Under the pieces are notes generated by a model. That model worked only from the letters and a program-made list of their open reading frames with translations, had not been told where the DNA came from and made no database searches. From Flavobacterium sp. K5-23 (GTDB taxonomy: Bacteria; Bacteroidota; Bacteroidia; Flavobacteriales; Flavobacteriaceae), in assembly GCF_023278045.1 (NCBI RefSeq), contig NZ_CP056783.1, positions 2,761,501 to 2,825,500 on the forward strand: DNA of 64,000 bases. Direction: 5' to 3'. Made by a program: the position numbers and the translations under genes. Of this stretch, positions 18,308 to 27,412 are shown piece after piece (the first letter of the stretch is position 1; the number at the start of each line of letters is the position of its first letter).

Positions 18308-18329
18308 AACGACCCCGTTTGGGGTCGTT
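18308..18329. terminator. GC-rich hairpin downstream of phoH
   Basis: AACGACCCC (18308-18316), loop GTTT, GGGGTCGTT (18321-18329). No long T run follows on either strand, so it may be an mRNA-end hairpin rather than a classical intrinsic terminator. Confidence 0.6.
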
Positions 18330-18383
18330 AACTATAGTATTAATATGTATTTTGATTTAAACTTTCAAAATAACATTTCCTTT

Positions 18384-19334
18384 CTAATCGGTATTTTCGA
18401 TTTGTTTATAGGCATCAATCACTTGTTTAACTAATCTGTGACGTACAATATCTTTATCATCAAGATATATGATCCCAATGCCTTCAACATCTTTTAATAC
18501 CAGTAACGCTTCTTTAAGTCCTGAAATGGTTCGACGAGGTAAATCTACCTGACCTGGATCACCGGTAACCATGAATTTGGCGCTTTTTCCCATACGGGTT
18601 AGAAACATTTTCATTTGAGAATGCGTTGTGTTTTGCGCTTCATCGAGAATCACAAAAGCATTATCCAGCGTTCTACCTCTCATAAAAGCAAGTGGCGCAA
18701 TTTGAATGATTCCTTTTAAAATATAATCCTCCAGTTTTTCATTGGGTAGCATATCACGAAGGGCATCGTAAAGCGGCTGCATATAAGGATCTAATTTTTC
18801 TTTCATATCACCTGGCAGAAACCCAAGATTCTCCCCTGCTTCAACGGCCGGACGGGTAAGAATGATGCGTTTTACCTGTTTTTCTTTCAGTGCTTTTACA
18901 GCCATCGCAACACCTGTATACGTTTTTCCAGTACCTGCTGGACCTACCGCAAAAACCATATCGTTTTTGTTTATGGTATCCACCAATAATTGCTGGTTAG
19001 GCGTCATGGCTTTAATTATTTTCCCTCCTACTCCATGAACCAAAATTTTATCGTGACCTAATGTAATTCTTTCATCCTGACCATCACTAAGTATAACGCG
19101 TTCAATCACATTATTATCAATAGTATTGTATCTGGTAAAATGAAGCATCAGTCGCTGAAACCGTTTTTCGAATTCGTCCAGCACGATTTTTTCTCCAAAA
19201 GCTTTAAGAGTTGTACCTCTTGCTACAATTTTTAACTTTGGATAGTACTTTTTAATAGTTTCAAGATGAGTGTCTTGAGCGCCCCAAAACTCTTTTGGAG
19301 CGATGTCGATGAGCTCGATGATTCGTTCGTTCAA
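18384..19334 (-). CDS. phoH: PhoH family ATPase
   Basis: 316 residues. After an N-terminal PhoH-like domain (LKIVARGTTLKAFGEK) comes the P-loop GPAGTGKT at 131-138, followed by RPAVEAGENLGFLPGD and the Walker B ILDEAQN region near residue 230. This is the common bacterial PhoH (YbeZ) form, an RNA-associated ATPase that often works with the endoribonuclease YbeY in ribosome and RNA quality control. It ends in a hairpin and its start region is divergent from the SAM hydrolase gene, about 190 bp away. Confidence 0.92.
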   Translation of the reverse strand: MNERIIELIDIAPKEFWGAQDTHLETIKKYYPKLKIVARGTTLKAFGEKIVLDEFEKRFQRLMLHFTRYNTIDNNVIERVILSDGQDERITLGHDKILVHGVGGKIIKAMTPNQQLLVDTINKNDMVFAVGPAGTGKTYTGVAMAVKALKEKQVKRIILTRPAVEAGENLGFLPGDMKEKLDPYMQPLYDALRDMLPNEKLEDYILKGIIQIAPLAFMRGRTLDNAFVILDEAQNTTHSQMKMFLTRMGKSAKFMVTGDPGQVDLPRRTISGLKEALLVLKDVEGIGIIYLDDKDIVRHRLVKQVIDAYKQIENTD

Positions 19335-19428
19335 ATGATGTAGTTTTAGATTAAATTTTTCCGTTTAATGCTTAAATTCGAATTGAATTAAAACTTGAGT
19401 ATTATTTTTGCGAAATTTGGAATTTGTT

Positions 19429-19461
19429 TTTGCTTTTTTGAGTTTACTATTATTAGCTTTG
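19429..19461 (+). promoter_or_regulatory. candidate promoter of the SAM hydroxide adenosyltransferase gene
   Basis: TTTG at 19429-19432 and TAGCTTTG at 19454-19461 (21-bp spacing). The ATG at 19521 follows after 59 bp. A second TATTTTTG is present at 19403-19410. Confidence 0.5.
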
Positions 19462-19520
19462 CATATCTCAAATTTAAGAAAAATAAGGTTTACTTTACAC
19501 TAATAGTTATAAACAAATTT

Positions 19521-20348
19521 ATGTCAATAATTACCCTTACTACCGATTACGGCTTGAAAGACCACTTTGTAGGTGCGTTGAAAGGGAAGATTTTATCTGA
19601 ATATCCGGATGCAACCATTATTGATATTTCTCACGATATTGACCCATTCAACACAGTAGAAGCAAGTTACATTATTGGAGCTGCCTATTCTAGCTTTCCA
19701 AAAGGGACCGTTCATCTTATAGGAGTCGATTTAGAACACAATAAAGAGAACCAACATATTGTTATGCAATGGAATGATTCTTACTTTATTGCTGCTGATA
19801 ATGGCATTTTAAGTATGCTTTCGCAAAAAATTGTGCCCCAAAAAATGGTTACCATCAACATCCACGATAGATTACCAAGCGAAGCAACAGATTTAGATGT
19901 ATTTGTCAAAGTAGCCTGTCACATCGCTAAAGGTGGTTTGTTGAACGTTATAGGAAAAGAAATAACAAGTATCAAGCAAATTACCGAAATGAAAGCGGTT
20001 GTATCAGATGATTCTAATTCCTTAAAAGGACACGTGATTTATATTGATCATTTTGGAAATGTGGTTACTAATATTTCAAAAAGACAGTTTTTGGATGCGG
20101 CCAAAGGAAGACCCTATGAAATATTGATGAAAACAAAAAATATTAAAACCATTCTGCCTAATTATTCCGCTATCGCAAGTTCTGACAAATATCCAATTAA
20201 AAATTATGAAGGAGAGAAATTAGCTATTTTCAATGAAGCCGGTTTTCTGGAAATTGCCGTTTTCCGAAGCAATCCGTTAAAAGTAGGCTCCGCTAATAGT
20301 TTATTAGGTTTGAATTATAGAGATGTGGTAAATATAGTATTCAGTTAA
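19521..20348 (+). CDS. S-adenosyl-L-methionine hydroxide adenosyltransferase (DUF62) family protein
   Basis: 275 residues from the ATG at 19521; the open stretch upstream begins with TTG and lies in the promoter region. Motifs: ITLTTDYGLKDHFVG at the start, ISHDIDPFN, AADNGIL and IYIDHFGNVVTNI. Members hydrolyse SAM to adenosine and methionine using water or hydroxide; the fluorinase and chlorinase are relatives, but the common bacterial form is the hydrolase. Cytoplasmic. The next gene (monooxygenase) follows at 61 bp and may be cotranscribed. Confidence 0.9.
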   Translation: MSIITLTTDYGLKDHFVGALKGKILSEYPDATIIDISHDIDPFNTVEASYIIGAAYSSFPKGTVHLIGVDLEHNKENQHIVMQWNDSYFIAADNGILSMLSQKIVPQKMVTINIHDRLPSEATDLDVFVKVACHIAKGGLLNVIGKEITSIKQITEMKAVVSDDSNSLKGHVIYIDHFGNVVTNISKRQFLDAAKGRPYEILMKTKNIKTILPNYSAIASSDKYPIKNYEGEKLAIFNEAGFLEIAVFRSNPLKVGSANSLLGLNYRDVVNIVFS

Positions 20349-20409
20349 CAGTGGTCGGTAATCAGTTTAAAAAATCTAAAAATCAACAATCCTAAATCCT
20401 AAATTTCAA

Positions 20410-20706
20410 ATGTTTGTACGAATAGTAAAATTGAGTTTTCACGAAGAAAACATTCCTGCTTTTATGGAAAATTTCGAATCCATAAAAGAAAGAATCCGCT
20501 CTGCTCCCGGGAACCGCCTTTTAGAATTATATCAGGATAAAGACAACAAAAGCATTTTCTTTACTTATAGTTATTGGGAAACTGAACAGGATTTGGAAAA
20601 TTATCGACAGTCGGAATTTTTTAATGAGGTTTGGACTTTTACTAAAAAATTGTTCAATGACAAACCCGAGGCTTGGAGTGTGGACAAATTAGCAACTCTA
20701 GCTTAA
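20410..20706 (+). CDS. antibiotic biosynthesis monooxygenase (ABM) domain protein
   Basis: 98 residues forming a single ferredoxin-like ABM domain: MFVRIVKLSFHEENIPAFMENF at the start and FFTYSYWETEQDLENYRQSEFF with the conserved Trp and Glu. Such proteins are dimeric cofactor-free oxygenases or heme-degrading or quinol-binding proteins. Despite the domain name there is no sign of antibiotic synthesis around. It lies between the SAM hydrolase gene and gldF, all on the plus strand with gaps of about 60 bp. Confidence 0.82.
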   Translation: MFVRIVKLSFHEENIPAFMENFESIKERIRSAPGNRLLELYQDKDNKSIFFTYSYWETEQDLENYRQSEFFNEVWTFTKKLFNDKPEAWSVDKLATLA

Positions 20707-20763
20707 AATTTATTTTCAACTTGCCCAATCTATAAGTCTGAAATTTGAAACAAAAAATAAAAA

Positions 20764-21489
20764 ATGAAAGCATTATTATTACGAGAAATTAAATCTTTTT
20801 TTGGCTCACCCATAGGCTATTTAGTTATTGCCTTATTTCTAATTCTCAACGGTCTTTTTCTTTGGGTGTTTGATGGTGAATACAACATCCTAAATACTGG
20901 ATTTGCTGATATGACACCGTTTTTCACATTATCCCCTTGGATCTTAATATTTCTAATTCCTGCGGTAACTATGCGTAGTTTTTCGGATGAGAAAAAACAA
21001 GGAACACTTGAATTACTGCTAACAAAACCATTGAGTATGTGGCAAATAGTCAACGGAAAATTCCTAGGTGCTATGCTATTAATTGTAATGGCAATTGTAC
21101 CTACATTTATCTATGTTGAAGTAATTTCAAGCCTTGGACTTCCTGAAGGGAATATTGATATGGGAAGTACTATAGGGTCTTATTTTGGTCTATTATTTTT
21201 AATAGCTGCCTATACTTCAATTGGAATATTCACTTCTACCCTTACTGACAACCAAATTGTGGCTTTTATATTAGCCGTTTTTATATGTTTCCTTTTTTAC
21301 TTTGGAATTGAAGGATTTGCTTCTATAATCTCCAACTTTAAATCCTTGATCAGTTCATTGGGAATGCAAGAACATTTTAAGAGTATGGGACGAGGTGTTT
21401 TAGACACTAGAGACATTCTTTATTTTGTAAGCATAACGACATTATTCCTTTCGCTTACTGTTTTTAAATTAAAATCTTTGAAATTATAA
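20764..21489 (+). CDS. gldF: gliding motility-associated ABC transporter permease GldF
   Basis: 241 residues with six hydrophobic segments, an ABC-2 type permease. The opening LLREIKSFFGSPIGYLVIALF and MRSFSDEKKQGTLELLLTKPL are typical of GldF. Together with GldG and an ATPase GldA encoded elsewhere it forms an inner-membrane transporter tied to gliding motility in Flavobacterium johnsoniae. It overlaps gldG by one base (TAATG), so the two are translationally coupled. The downstream neighbour dnaN is the arrangement known from Flavobacterium. Confidence 0.93.
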   Translation: MKALLLREIKSFFGSPIGYLVIALFLILNGLFLWVFDGEYNILNTGFADMTPFFTLSPWILIFLIPAVTMRSFSDEKKQGTLELLLTKPLSMWQIVNGKFLGAMLLIVMAIVPTFIYVEVISSLGLPEGNIDMGSTIGSYFGLLFLIAAYTSIGIFTSTLTDNQIVAFILAVFICFLFYFGIEGFASIISNFKSLISSLGMQEHFKSMGRGVLDTRDILYFVSITTLFLSLTVFKLKSLKL

Positions 21490-23174
21490 TGATACCAATT
21501 AAAAAAAGCAACCTAATAGATCTATTGATCATAATTGCCTTTTTGCTTCTTGCAAACGGAATAGGTAATTCCTTTTTTCATCGTTTTGATTTAACTAAAG
21601 ACAATAGATACACATTATCTGACACTTCTTTGAAAATTATCGAACAAATAGAAAACCCATTGTCGGTAAAAATATATATGCAAGGTGATTTACCGGCTGA
21701 GTTCAAAAGACTGCAACAGGAAACCCAACAAATTCTGGAAGAATTTCAGGCTTACAATAAAAATATTGTTTTCGAATTCGTAAATCCTATGGAGAACGAA
21801 GAAGAAAGTATGGATAATGTTAAACAGTTGTATCGAAAGGGTTTAACACCCATTAATATAACTGTGGATGATAAGGGAAAACAATCTCAAGCAATGGTAT
21901 TCCCTTGGGCAATTGCAGTATATAATAATAAAGAAGTCAATATTCCTTTATTGAAAAACAGAATGGGCGCTTCCACTACTCAAAAAGTGGTTAGTTCAGT
22001 TCAACATCTAGAATATTCAATAGCTGACGCAATAAACAAAATCACCAAAGACAAGCAAAAAAAGATTGCAGTAATAAAAGGAAATGGGGAATTAAAAGAT
22101 GTTTTAATGGCTAAATTTCTAATGCAGGTAAGAGAAAGTTACCACATTGGCCCTTTTACATTAGATTCGGTTGCCAAAAACCCCACTGCTACTTTAGAAG
22201 CTTTAGAAAAATATGATTTGGCCATCATTGCTAAACCAACAGAAACGTTTACAGACGCTGAAAAACAAGTCTTAGATCAATTCATCATTAAAGGAGGAAA
22301 AACCCTTTGGTTAATCGATCAAGTAGCTGCAGAAATGGACAGTCTTTACAATTCAGCAGGAGCCACATTAGCTTATCCTAGAGATTTAGGATTGAATGAT
22401 ATGTTCTTTAAATACGGGATACGCATTAATCCTGACTTAGTGAAAGACGAGCAAGGAAGTTCTATTAAATTAGCCTCTGGTGAGCAAGGAAGTGCAACAC
22501 AATATCAGGAATTCAACTGGAAATTTGCACCTCAAGTTTATCCAGATAGCAACCACCCTATTGTTAAAAATTTAGGCGGAATTAAATTTGATTTTGCTAA
22601 TCCTATTGACACTTTAAAAAACGGAATCAAGAAAACCATCCTTTTAAAATCCTCTCAATATTCTAAAAAAATTGGTACTCCTACAGAGATCAATTTGAAT
22701 ATTGTGGAAGAGGAAACAAGTCCGAATCATTATATCAATACTGGAAATATTCCGCTTTCTGTTTTACTCGAAGGTTCGTTTCATTCTATGTTTGAAAATC
22801 GTGTCCTGCCTTTCGATCAAAAAACTTTTGAAGTAAAAGGAAAAAACAATAAAATGATTGTGATTTCTGATGGAGATTTAATTCGGAATCAACTCGATAA
22901 AGATTTTCAACCCGTTGAATTAGGTTACGATCAAAGATCAGGGAATTTATACGACAACAAGGATTTTATGTTGAATTGTGTCAATTATTTACTGGATGAT
23001 AATGGACTTATTAACATTCGAAGCAAAGATCTCGATTTACCTTTATTGGATAAGGAAAAAGTTTACAGCAACTATAGTGCAATACAATTCCTAACTATCG
23101 GGCTTCCAATTCTTATTTTAATTCTTTTTGGTGTGGTTTTTACTTTTTTAAGGAAAAGAAAATACAGCAAGTAG
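21489..23174 (+). CDS. gldG: gliding motility-associated ABC transporter protein GldG
   Basis: 561 residues. An N-terminal membrane segment (LIDLLIIIAFLLLANGIG) is followed by a large periplasmic part with FDLTKDNRYTLSDTSL, a gldG/ABC-type auxiliary domain, and a C-terminal membrane segment (FLTIGLPILILILFGVVFTFL) with a basic tail. It works with GldF. The one-base overlap with gldF fixes the start. The transporter's cargo is not known from sequence. Confidence 0.93.
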   Translation: MIPIKKSNLIDLLIIIAFLLLANGIGNSFFHRFDLTKDNRYTLSDTSLKIIEQIENPLSVKIYMQGDLPAEFKRLQQETQQILEEFQAYNKNIVFEFVNPMENEEESMDNVKQLYRKGLTPINITVDDKGKQSQAMVFPWAIAVYNNKEVNIPLLKNRMGASTTQKVVSSVQHLEYSIADAINKITKDKQKKIAVIKGNGELKDVLMAKFLMQVRESYHIGPFTLDSVAKNPTATLEALEKYDLAIIAKPTETFTDAEKQVLDQFIIKGGKTLWLIDQVAAEMDSLYNSAGATLAYPRDLGLNDMFFKYGIRINPDLVKDEQGSSIKLASGEQGSATQYQEFNWKFAPQVYPDSNHPIVKNLGGIKFDFANPIDTLKNGIKKTILLKSSQYSKKIGTPTEINLNIVEEETSPNHYINTGNIPLSVLLEGSFHSMFENRVLPFDQKTFEVKGKNNKMIVISDGDLIRNQLDKDFQPVELGYDQRSGNLYDNKDFMLNCVNYLLDDNGLINIRSKDLDLPLLDKEKVYSNYSAIQFLTIGLPILILILFGVVFTFLRKRKYSK

Positions 23175-23213
23175 ATGTTAATAAAAAAGTTTCAATACTA
23201 AATTAGTTTACGA

Positions 23214-23221
23214 TATATTTG
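23214..23221 (+). promoter_or_regulatory. -7 promoter element of dnaN
   Basis: TATATTTG, matching TAnnTTTG, 61 bp before the dnaN start. Only a weak TTTC at 23190-23193 stands at the -33 position. Confidence 0.45.
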
Positions 23222-23282
23222 TAAATGTATATTATTTTGAAATTTAACTAAAAAATATACCACAAAAAATAAAACAACAAAG

Positions 23283-24401
23283 ATGAAATTTATAGTATCG
23301 AGTTCATACTTATTAAAACAATTACAAGTTTTAGGTAGCGTTATCAATAGCAGCAATACTTTGCCTATTTTAGACAACTTCCTATTTGAATTAGACAATG
23401 ACGTATTAACGGTTTCTGCATCTGATTTAGAAACTACGATGTCAGCAACCTTATCTATTGATTCTACTAGTAAAGGTAGCGTTGCAGTTCCTGCAAAATT
23501 ACTTTTGGAAATCCTTAAAACTTTTCCTGAACAACCTTTAACTTTCACAGTTGAAGAAAACAGCACAATTGAAATTAGCTCAAATTCTGGTAAATATGCA
23601 TTAGCATACGCGCCTGGAGATGAATTCCCTAAATCAGTTAATCTAGACGAACCTTCGGTTACTTTAGTGCCTGCTGATGTATTGGCTACTGCAATAAGCA
23701 AAACTATTTTTGCAGCTGGTAACGATGATTTACGTCCAGTTATGTCTGGTGTATTCTTCCAGTTTTCTCCTGAAGGATTGATATTTGTTGCAACTGACGC
23801 ACATAAATTAGTAAAATATGCACGTACCGATGTAAAAGCATCTCAGGTTGCCGATTTTATTATGCCTAAAAAGCCTTTGAATATTTTAAAAAGTATCCTT
23901 TCTACTTCAGATGCTGAAGTAAAAATTGAATATAACGATTCAAACGCTACTTTTTCATTTGACAATTACATCTTAATGTGTCGTTTAATTGATGGAAAAT
24001 ATCCAAACTACGAAGCGGTTATACCAAAAGAAAACCCAAATAAATTAATGATTGACCGTTCTCAATTTTTGAGTTCTGTACGTCGTGTTGCTATTTTCTC
24101 TAATAAGACTACACACCAAATTCGTCTAAAAATCGCTGGTGCAGAACTAAATGTATCTGCTGAAGATATCGATTACTCTAACAAAGCAGAGGAAAGATTG
24201 ACTTGTGATTATCAAGGAGATGATATGCAAATAGGATACAATTCTCGTTTCTTGACTGAAATGTTAACTAACCTACAATCCGATATGATTATGCTTGAAA
24301 TGTCATTACCTAACAGAGCCGGAATTTTAACTCCTGTAGATGGATTAGAAGAAGGTGAAACAGTAACTATGTTAGTTATGCCAGTAATGCTAAATAACTA
24401 A
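23283..24401 (+). CDS. dnaN: DNA polymerase III beta subunit (sliding clamp)
   Basis: 372 residues, with the three DnaN domains. Landmarks are FIVSSSYLLKQLQVLGSVI, FEIDND-like LFELDNDVLTVSASDLE, MSGVFFQFSPEGLIFVATDAHKLV and RVAIFSNKTTHQIRL; the C-terminus ends VMPVML, the region that shapes the clamp-loader and polymerase binding pocket. It forms the ring that tethers the polymerase to DNA and is loaded by the dnaX-encoded clamp loader found earlier in this window. It has its own promoter and a strong terminator. Confidence 0.96.
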   Translation: MKFIVSSSYLLKQLQVLGSVINSSNTLPILDNFLFELDNDVLTVSASDLETTMSATLSIDSTSKGSVAVPAKLLLEILKTFPEQPLTFTVEENSTIEISSNSGKYALAYAPGDEFPKSVNLDEPSVTLVPADVLATAISKTIFAAGNDDLRPVMSGVFFQFSPEGLIFVATDAHKLVKYARTDVKASQVADFIMPKKPLNILKSILSTSDAEVKIEYNDSNATFSFDNYILMCRLIDGKYPNYEAVIPKENPNKLMIDRSQFLSSVRRVAIFSNKTTHQIRLKIAGAELNVSAEDIDYSNKAEERLTCDYQGDDMQIGYNSRFLTEMLTNLQSDMIMLEMSLPNRAGILTPVDGLEEGETVTMLVMPVMLNN

Positions 24402-24470
24402 ACCTTAAACTACCCTTAAAGAGGCAGTTTAAATACAAAATCGCTATTAACCAAACCATTTTTATATTTA

Positions 24471-24509
24471 AAAAAACCGCAATTCACTAACCAGAATTGC
24501 GGTTTTTTT
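24471..24509. terminator. terminator after dnaN
   Basis: AAAAAACCGCAATTC pairs with GAATTGCGGTTTTTT across a short loop (about 24473-24509), ending in a T run. Can also serve the convergent gene ending at 24559. Confidence 0.85.
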
Positions 24510-24558
24510 GTCTATATAAGGTTAAAAATAATAACTTCAGTGAATTTTTAAAGACAAG

Positions 24559-25443
24559 TTATTCAGTATGAAGGAAATACATTTTTGAGTGATTCTTTTT
24601 TAATGACTCTTTGGCATCTTTATGATTTTTTTCAAATGTTTCTAAATTGGTGCCTTTACAAATTCCGTACGAATAATGGTATTTTAGAATTTCAAGATCT
24701 TTTTTCCCAAATTCCTTTTTATCTGATTTACAAATTGAAAAATAACTACTACAATCCGGATTTTCAAAATCTAAATAAAAATATCCCAAAGAACGTATAA
24801 AATTGATTTTTAGTTTAATCAATTCCTGTTCTTGATTTAAATTCTTCCCGTCAATTTTCAATGAACAATTATAGATATTTTGTTTATTATTCCACATCAA
24901 ATAATAACCATCATTAGCACGAATTCTGGTGTCTAAATTAACTTCTGATGGGCTATTTACAGAATAAACAAAGTAGTTCGCTTTTATTCTATCTTTAACC
25001 AAACTAATATGTAATGAATCTACTTCTTTATCAAGAAAACGAATGAATTTAATAAGTTCCTTACTGTTTTGCTTACTAACCGATTTGTCAAAATAAATTT
25101 TTATTTCTTCTTTCCAAATCTTCATCGTTGGCTTTAGTTTCTCCTCTTTTCTTTGATATTTTTTGTTATAAACCAATTGTTTATATTTTTCCAAAAAAAT
25201 AGAATCTTTTTCCTCGTATTCAACTTTTACTCCTTTTTCTTGGTAATTATTAATATCTATTAGAGTATCATTATTAATAATTTTAAAACCAATTGAATCA
25301 ATAACTTTATTGTTTTTTTTCAATGATTTATAACTTTTATAAGTCATATAAGTCACTGTTTTAGCTGAATTCAAATGATTGTTCTGGGAAAAAGCAAACG
25401 AGTAACTTAAAAACAACAAAAATACAAACATATTTTTTTTCAT
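24559..25443 (-). CDS. secreted protein of unknown function
   Basis: 294 residues from the ATG at 25443, which begins a clear signal peptide (MKKNMFVFLLFLSYSFAFSQ). The mature protein is lysine-rich and contains KIWKEEIKIYFDKSV, FIRFLDKEVDSLHISLVKD and RSLGYFYLDFENPDCSSYFS, an arrangement recalling DUF2927-like peptidase-fold domains but with no HExxH zinc motif that I can see. The C-terminus ends KMYFLHTE. It lies between dnaN (convergent) and the MutS-like gene (same strand, 76 bp away). I do not recognise a specific family. Confidence 0.68.
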   Translation of the reverse strand: MKKNMFVFLLFLSYSFAFSQNNHLNSAKTVTYMTYKSYKSLKKNNKVIDSIGFKIINNDTLIDINNYQEKGVKVEYEEKDSIFLEKYKQLVYNKKYQRKEEKLKPTMKIWKEEIKIYFDKSVSKQNSKELIKFIRFLDKEVDSLHISLVKDRIKANYFVYSVNSPSEVNLDTRIRANDGYYLMWNNKQNIYNCSLKIDGKNLNQEQELIKLKINFIRSLGYFYLDFENPDCSSYFSICKSDKKEFGKKDLEILKYHYSYGICKGTNLETFEKNHKDAKESLKKNHSKMYFLHTE

Positions 25444-25519
25444 AAATTTTCTTTTTTGAAATGTTAAAGTAGTAAAACTAAACAAATCTAATTTATTATT
25501 TTAATAAATATTATCTGAC

Positions 25520-27292
25520 TTAAATCACTCCCATTTTTTTCATCAAGAAAGTAGCACTTTTATTTTTACAAATACCGTCACGAAGTTTATAATCAAAATG
25601 TAATTCATCATTCTGAATTTCGACTTCAAAGCATTTATTTGTCAATATATCCGGGTATTCATTTGTTGTTAAACATACTTCTATATCGTGAGTTGCAATA
25701 GCGCCAATAGCTTTCTTTGCAATCACTTTTTTCACCACTTCAATAGTTCCGTTGCGTTTATCGTCAGAATTAGTTCCTCTTAATATTTCGTCTAGCAATA
25801 CGAATGCTGGATTCCCTTCCAGTTCGTCCATAATTTGTTTTAGACGCTTTATTTCGGCAAAAAAGTACGATTCACTGTCGGATAAAGAATCTGACAAGCG
25901 CATCGAAACTAATACCGGTAATGGATGCACATTAGCTGAGGAAGCACAAACAGGCGAACCTATTCCTGCCAAAACCATATTCACTCCTAAACTTCTTAGA
26001 AAAGTACTTTTCCCGGACATATTCGAACCCGTTAAAATCATAAAAGATTCGGGATGAAAACTTACCTTGTTCCCTATTCTGGTTTTCGAATTCAATAATG
26101 GATGACTCAAATCAGAAAAATCTATTTCAAAATCGGTATTTAATTTTGGGAAAGTAAACTCAGGATTATTATAAGAAAAGTTAGCCAGGCTATTAAGCAT
26201 TTCAAATTCACCTATAACTTCCAGCCAATCTTTCAGTACCTCTTCATTTTCCTTTTTCCATTTGATCAAACTTTTTAGAACGTGCAGATTAAATAGAAAA
26301 GTTCCGTTGAATAATGTGGCAGTAACAAAGTTAGCGATACTGTCCATTTTCGAAAACAATTCAGATAATTCTTTAAGATGCTGACTCGCATTCTCCGTTT
26401 TAAATTTAAGTTTTTGCTGTAAAGCAACCAATTTTGGAGATTGAAAATTTTCGGTTTCAATTTTTTCCAGAATCAAACCATATTGATGAATTACCTTGTC
26501 AATGTTATCTGCATTAGCAGTTTCAAACTGAATGCGCTTTAAGAACTTACCTAAAACAACAAGATTGATGATAAATAGATACGACATATACGATAAGAAT
26601 ATCGTTTTAGTAGTTGCCAAATAGGCAATAAAAGTCCCGATAAACAATGCAGGGCCAACATAAGATAAAACTACAGCCCATTTTGGCAACGGAACACTGT
26701 TGGTTTTACTCCATTGCAACAATACATCATAGCTGGATTGATTGTCCTTAGAAATTTTGGCCAAAGCCAAAAAATCCTGACGCCAATTAATTTTATCCGC
26801 TAATTCTTTAATAGCATCCTGATTATTTTCAATTTCTTGATTGGGTAATAAACTCAATAACTGCTTCGCTAATGTTTTCTTACCTATATATGTAGCGGTT
26901 CTATTTAGGTTTTGAAACAAGGAATGATCACCAAAAACATCCAAATCATAAGCGTAAGGATGGTGAAAATCATTAAATTCTATCCCGTTTTCAAATGGAA
27001 TCACATTCTTATCCAGATAAGCCAATTCCTCTTTGTTAATTTCAATAAGAGCTTCTTTCAATTTACGTTGAAAAAGCAACTTAGCGTGAATTCGCATTAA
27101 AAAAAGGAATACCGCAAAAAAGGAAACTGCTGAAAAAAGATATATATTTTCGCTTTTTTGCATATAAAAATAGAGCGATCCCAGAAAGAGAATAATACTC
27201 ATCAACCTGAGAAAACTGATACTATTGTACTTTTTATTAATCGTATTTAATTCTTGGGAAAACCCTTTGCTTTTAGTACTGTAAACTTCCAT
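25520..27292 (-). CDS. membrane-anchored MutS-like ATPase
   Basis: 590 residues. Two pairs of hydrophobic segments come first (ISFLRLMSIILFLGSLYFY and SAVSFFAVFLFLM, then WAVVLSYVGPALFIGTFIAYL and FLSYMSYLFIINLVVL), next a helical clamp/lever-like region, then a MutS domain V ATPase with Walker A TGSNMSGKST (about 418-427), SMRLSDSLSDSESYFFAEI and Walker B FVLLDEILRGTNS, and the TH switch ATHD. The mismatch-recognition domain of true MutS is absent. This is a Bacteroidota family whose role is unknown; it is tied to the inner membrane and is unlikely to be the mismatch repair MutS. Confidence 0.85.
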   Translation of the reverse strand: MEVYSTKSKGFSQELNTINKKYNSISFLRLMSIILFLGSLYFYMQKSENIYLFSAVSFFAVFLFLMRIHAKLLFQRKLKEALIEINKEELAYLDKNVIPFENGIEFNDFHHPYAYDLDVFGDHSLFQNLNRTATYIGKKTLAKQLLSLLPNQEIENNQDAIKELADKINWRQDFLALAKISKDNQSSYDVLLQWSKTNSVPLPKWAVVLSYVGPALFIGTFIAYLATTKTIFLSYMSYLFIINLVVLGKFLKRIQFETANADNIDKVIHQYGLILEKIETENFQSPKLVALQQKLKFKTENASQHLKELSELFSKMDSIANFVTATLFNGTFLFNLHVLKSLIKWKKENEEVLKDWLEVIGEFEMLNSLANFSYNNPEFTFPKLNTDFEIDFSDLSHPLLNSKTRIGNKVSFHPESFMILTGSNMSGKSTFLRSLGVNMVLAGIGSPVCASSANVHPLPVLVSMRLSDSLSDSESYFFAEIKRLKQIMDELEGNPAFVLLDEILRGTNSDDKRNGTIEVVKKVIAKKAIGAIATHDIEVCLTTNEYPDILTNKCFEVEIQNDELHFDYKLRDGICKNKSATFLMKKMGVI

Positions 27293-27412
27293 ACCCTATT
27301 TTAGTGAAATACAAATATAGGATTTATACGAAGAATTCTTTCCTATAAACAGAAGGAAAAGAAGTAAACTAATTTGAATAATAATTGCTTTTCGCTTTAC
27401 TAAAAAAGTGAT

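Noticed and set aside
19395..19520. Extended N-terminus of the SAM hydroxide adenosyltransferase
   Set aside because: Begins with TTG, is hydrophobic and covers the candidate promoter; the family starts at the ITLTTDYG motif.
20410..20706. Antibiotic biosynthesis cluster based on the ABM domain name
   Set aside because: Single small domain next to gliding genes; no biosynthetic genes nearby.
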